A stretch of DNA of 5,423 nucleotides. It comes from Candidatus Levyibacteriota bacterium. Its GTDB lineage: Bacteria > Patescibacteriota > Microgenomatia > Levybacterales > UBA12049. The notes beneath the pieces were generated by a model. It was not told the DNA's origin. It saw nothing but the letters and a program-made list of their open reading frames with translations, and did not search any database. This document shows positions 3,832 through 5,423 of this stretch, piece by piece. The position numbers were made by a program, and so were the translations under genes. The stretch spans positions 1 to 5,423 of the forward strand of contig PRDT01000061.1 in NCBI GenBank assembly GCA_003173995.1, in the 5' to 3' direction. Each line of letters begins with the position of its first letter. The stretch's first letter is position 1.

Positions 3832-5423
3832 ATGAAACAACATTCCAAAGAAGACTTAGAACATCTTCGCCATTCTGGAGCACATCTTCTTGCAGCATCA
3901 ATTATTTCTTTGTGGCCTCATGCTAAGCAAACCATCGGCCCTGCAATTGAAAATGGATTCTATGAAGATATGGACTTAGGTGATGTCAAAATCTCAGAAG
4001 CTGATTTTCCAAAAATTGAAAAGAAAATGCACGAGTTGGTCAAGACCTGGAAGAGTTTTGAGAGAATTGAAGTTACAAAAGCCGAAGCAATAAAAGCATT
4101 TCCCAAAAATGAATATAAGCATGAGCTGATTAATGAATTCGCGAAAGATGGCAAGACCCTTACTATTTATAAGTCTGGTGATTATATTGACCTGTGTCGT
4201 GGTGGACATGATATGGATCCATCAAAGGACTTGAAGTACTTCAAGGTGACAAAAATTGCAGGTGCATATTGGCGTGGTAATGAGAAAAATAAAATGCTCA
4301 CTCGTGTTTATGGAACAGCATTCTTTACCAAAGATGACTTGGACAATTATCTTCACATGCTTGAGGAAGCAGAGAAGCGGGATCACCGAAAATTAGGAAA
4401 AGAATTAGATTTATTTGTCTTTTCTGACTTAGTTGGAGCCGGCTTACCGCTCTTTACACCAAAAGGCACTATTTTACGAGACGAATTATTTGCCTTTTCA
4501 GAAAGTTTGCAAAAAAGATATGGATATCAAAAAGTATGGATTCCTCATATTACGAAAGTGGATTTGTACAAAAAATCAGGCCACTGGGATAAATTTGGCG
4601 ATGAACTTTTCTTAGTAAAAAGCCAAGAGACAGACGATCAGTTTGTGATGAAGCCAATGAATTGCCCACATCATATCCAAATCTATGCATCTCGTCCTCG
4701 AAGTTATCGAGATCTTCCTATTCGATATATGGAGACAACTGTTCAGTACCGCGACGAGAAAAAAGGAGAAATGCTTGGACTTTCTCGCGTAAGATCGATT
4801 TCTATTGATGACGCGCATATTTTCGTGAGACCAGACCAAGTAGAGCAAGAATTTCAAAACATCATGAACATGATTAAAGAAATGTACGGCACGCTCAATA
4901 TGAAATTTAAGGCACGACTTTCCTTTAGAGACAATGATGACAAATACCTGGGCGATAAAAAGGACTGGGAAAGAGCCCAAAAAACAATTGAAGAAGTTGC
5001 AAAGAAATTACAGCTTGATTATGTTGTTGTCGAAGGAGAAGCAGCATTTTACGGACCAAAGATAGATATTATGGTGGTTGATGCTTTAGGTCGTGAATGG
5101 CAATGTGCAACAGAGCAACTTGATTTTGTCCAGCCAATGCGATTTGGTATTACCTACAAAGACGCAGATGGTAAGGATAAAACACCATTTATGATCCACA
5201 AAGCACTTCTTGGATCAATAGAGAGATTCCTTTCAGTCTATATAGAGCACACAGTCGGAGCCTTCCCATTATGGCTTTCTCCAGTTCAAGTTGCTATTTT
5301 ACCTATCGCAGAAAGGCACATTGAGGCCGCACAAAAAGCAAAAGAAAAGCTTGAAGAAGCAGGTATCAGAGTCGAGCTTGATGAGAGTAGCGAGCGTTTA
5401 CAAGCTAAAATACGTAATTTCAC
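3832..5423 (+). CDS. thrS: Threonine--tRNA ligase lacking the TGS domain (3' end outside window)
   Basis: 530 residues are visible and the frame runs off the window; by comparison with E. coli ThrRS (642 residues) some 55-60 codons are missing. The enzyme charges tRNA-Thr with threonine in the cytoplasm and edits mischarged Ser-tRNA-Thr. The protein begins directly with the editing domain: H14-x3-H18 in RHSGAHLLA and C122-x3-H126 in CRGGH form the editing site. The class II core carries the zinc ligands C278 (MNCPHH), H329 (DDAHIF) and H456 (MIHKALLGSIERF), the motif 2 arginine R307, Y407 in AFYGPKI and Q429 in TEQLDF. The zinc ligands lie 55-56 positions before E. coli C334, H385 and H511, so an N-terminal stretch matching TGS is absent. 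Odd point: the usual RGFTQDDAHIF reads RSISIDDAHIF. The anticodon-binding domain begins near residue 480. The start is ATG 3832, or ATG 3826 two codons earlier; neither has a Shine-Dalgarno at normal distance, and 3832 coincides with the predicted transcription start. Confidence 0.95.
   Translation, partial: MKQHSKEDLEHLRHSGAHLLAASIISLWPHAKQTIGPAIENGFYEDMDLGDVKISEADFPKIEKKMHELVKTWKSFERIEVTKAEAIKAFPKNEYKHELINEFAKDGKTLTIYKSGDYIDLCRGGHDMDPSKDLKYFKVTKIAGAYWRGNEKNKMLTRVYGTAFFTKDDLDNYLHMLEEAEKRDHRKLGKELDLFVFSDLVGAGLPLFTPKGTILRDELFAFSESLQKRYGYQKVWIPHITKVDLYKKSGHWDKFGDELFLVKSQETDDQFVMKPMNCPHHIQIYASRPRSYRDLPIRYMETTVQYRDEKKGEMLGLSRVRSISIDDAHIFVRPDQVEQEFQNIMNMIKEMYGTLNMKFKARLSFRDNDDKYLGDKKDWERAQKTIEEVAKKLQLDYVVVEGEAAFYGPKIDIMVVDALGREWQCATEQLDFVQPMRFGITYKDADGKDKTPFMIHKALLGSIERFLSVYIEHTVGAFPLWLSPVQVAILPIAERHIEAAQKAKEKLEEAGIRVELDESSERLQAKIRNF

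Noticed and set aside
4433..5000. Additional ORFs on both strands inside thrS
   Set aside because: The ThrRS frame is unbroken with all catalytic motifs, so these are shadows.
1..5423. CRISPR array, tRNA genes, insertion sequence or toxin-antitoxin pair
   Set aside because: No regularly spaced repeats, tRNA-like cloverleaf, terminal inverted repeats with transposase, or small paired ORFs were seen.

Overview
The window looks like a piece of a low-GC bacterial genome: AT-rich, tightly packed, with all genes on the + strand. The bacterial-type threonyl-tRNA synthetase (with its N-terminal editing domain) and the AAGGAGG Shine-Dalgarno-like sequences argue for a bacterium. The TGS-less ThrRS, short intergenic gaps and unrecognised proteins next to housekeeping genes would fit a Patescibacteria/CPR-type genome, but that is inference; no rRNA or phylogenetic marker settles it.

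Layout. (1) Bases 2-1621 hold the 3' part of a large protein that starts before the window. It is mostly unrecognised, with a ParB/sulfiredoxin-like segment. (2) Bases 1622-1777 are a 156-base regulatory gap: a consensus -35 with an extended -10, a 16-residue leader peptide carrying five consecutive threonine codons, and three mutually exclusive RNA stems ending in a U-tract hairpin. (3) Bases 1778-2731 encode a GNAT-like acetyltransferase with a possible second C-terminal GNAT half. (4) Two bases later, 2734-3789 encodes an M20 metallopeptidase/deacylase (ArgE/DapE/LysK type) with all expected metal ligands. (5) A 36- to 42-base gap with a hairpin and a promoter-like extended -10 precedes thrS, which runs off the right edge.

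Main observation. The 1622-1777 gap has the layout of a classical amino-acid attenuator. The threonine codons lie on strand A (1704-1710), the leader stop codon abuts strand B (1721-1731), B can pair with C (1745-1754) for 10 bp, and C can instead pair with D (1760-1766) to make a terminator. Stalling at threonine codons would free B and prevent termination. An operon ending in thrS is a logical target for a sensor of charged tRNA-Thr. The known solutions for thrS that I can name are the T-box in Bacillus and translational autoregulation in E. coli, so a threonine leader peptide here would be a different solution. The whole model comes from reading the sequence and is untested.

A second pattern: the leader peptide and thrS both have TGATA-type extended -10 elements placed so that the predicted transcription start falls on the A of the ATG, which suggests leaderless mRNAs.
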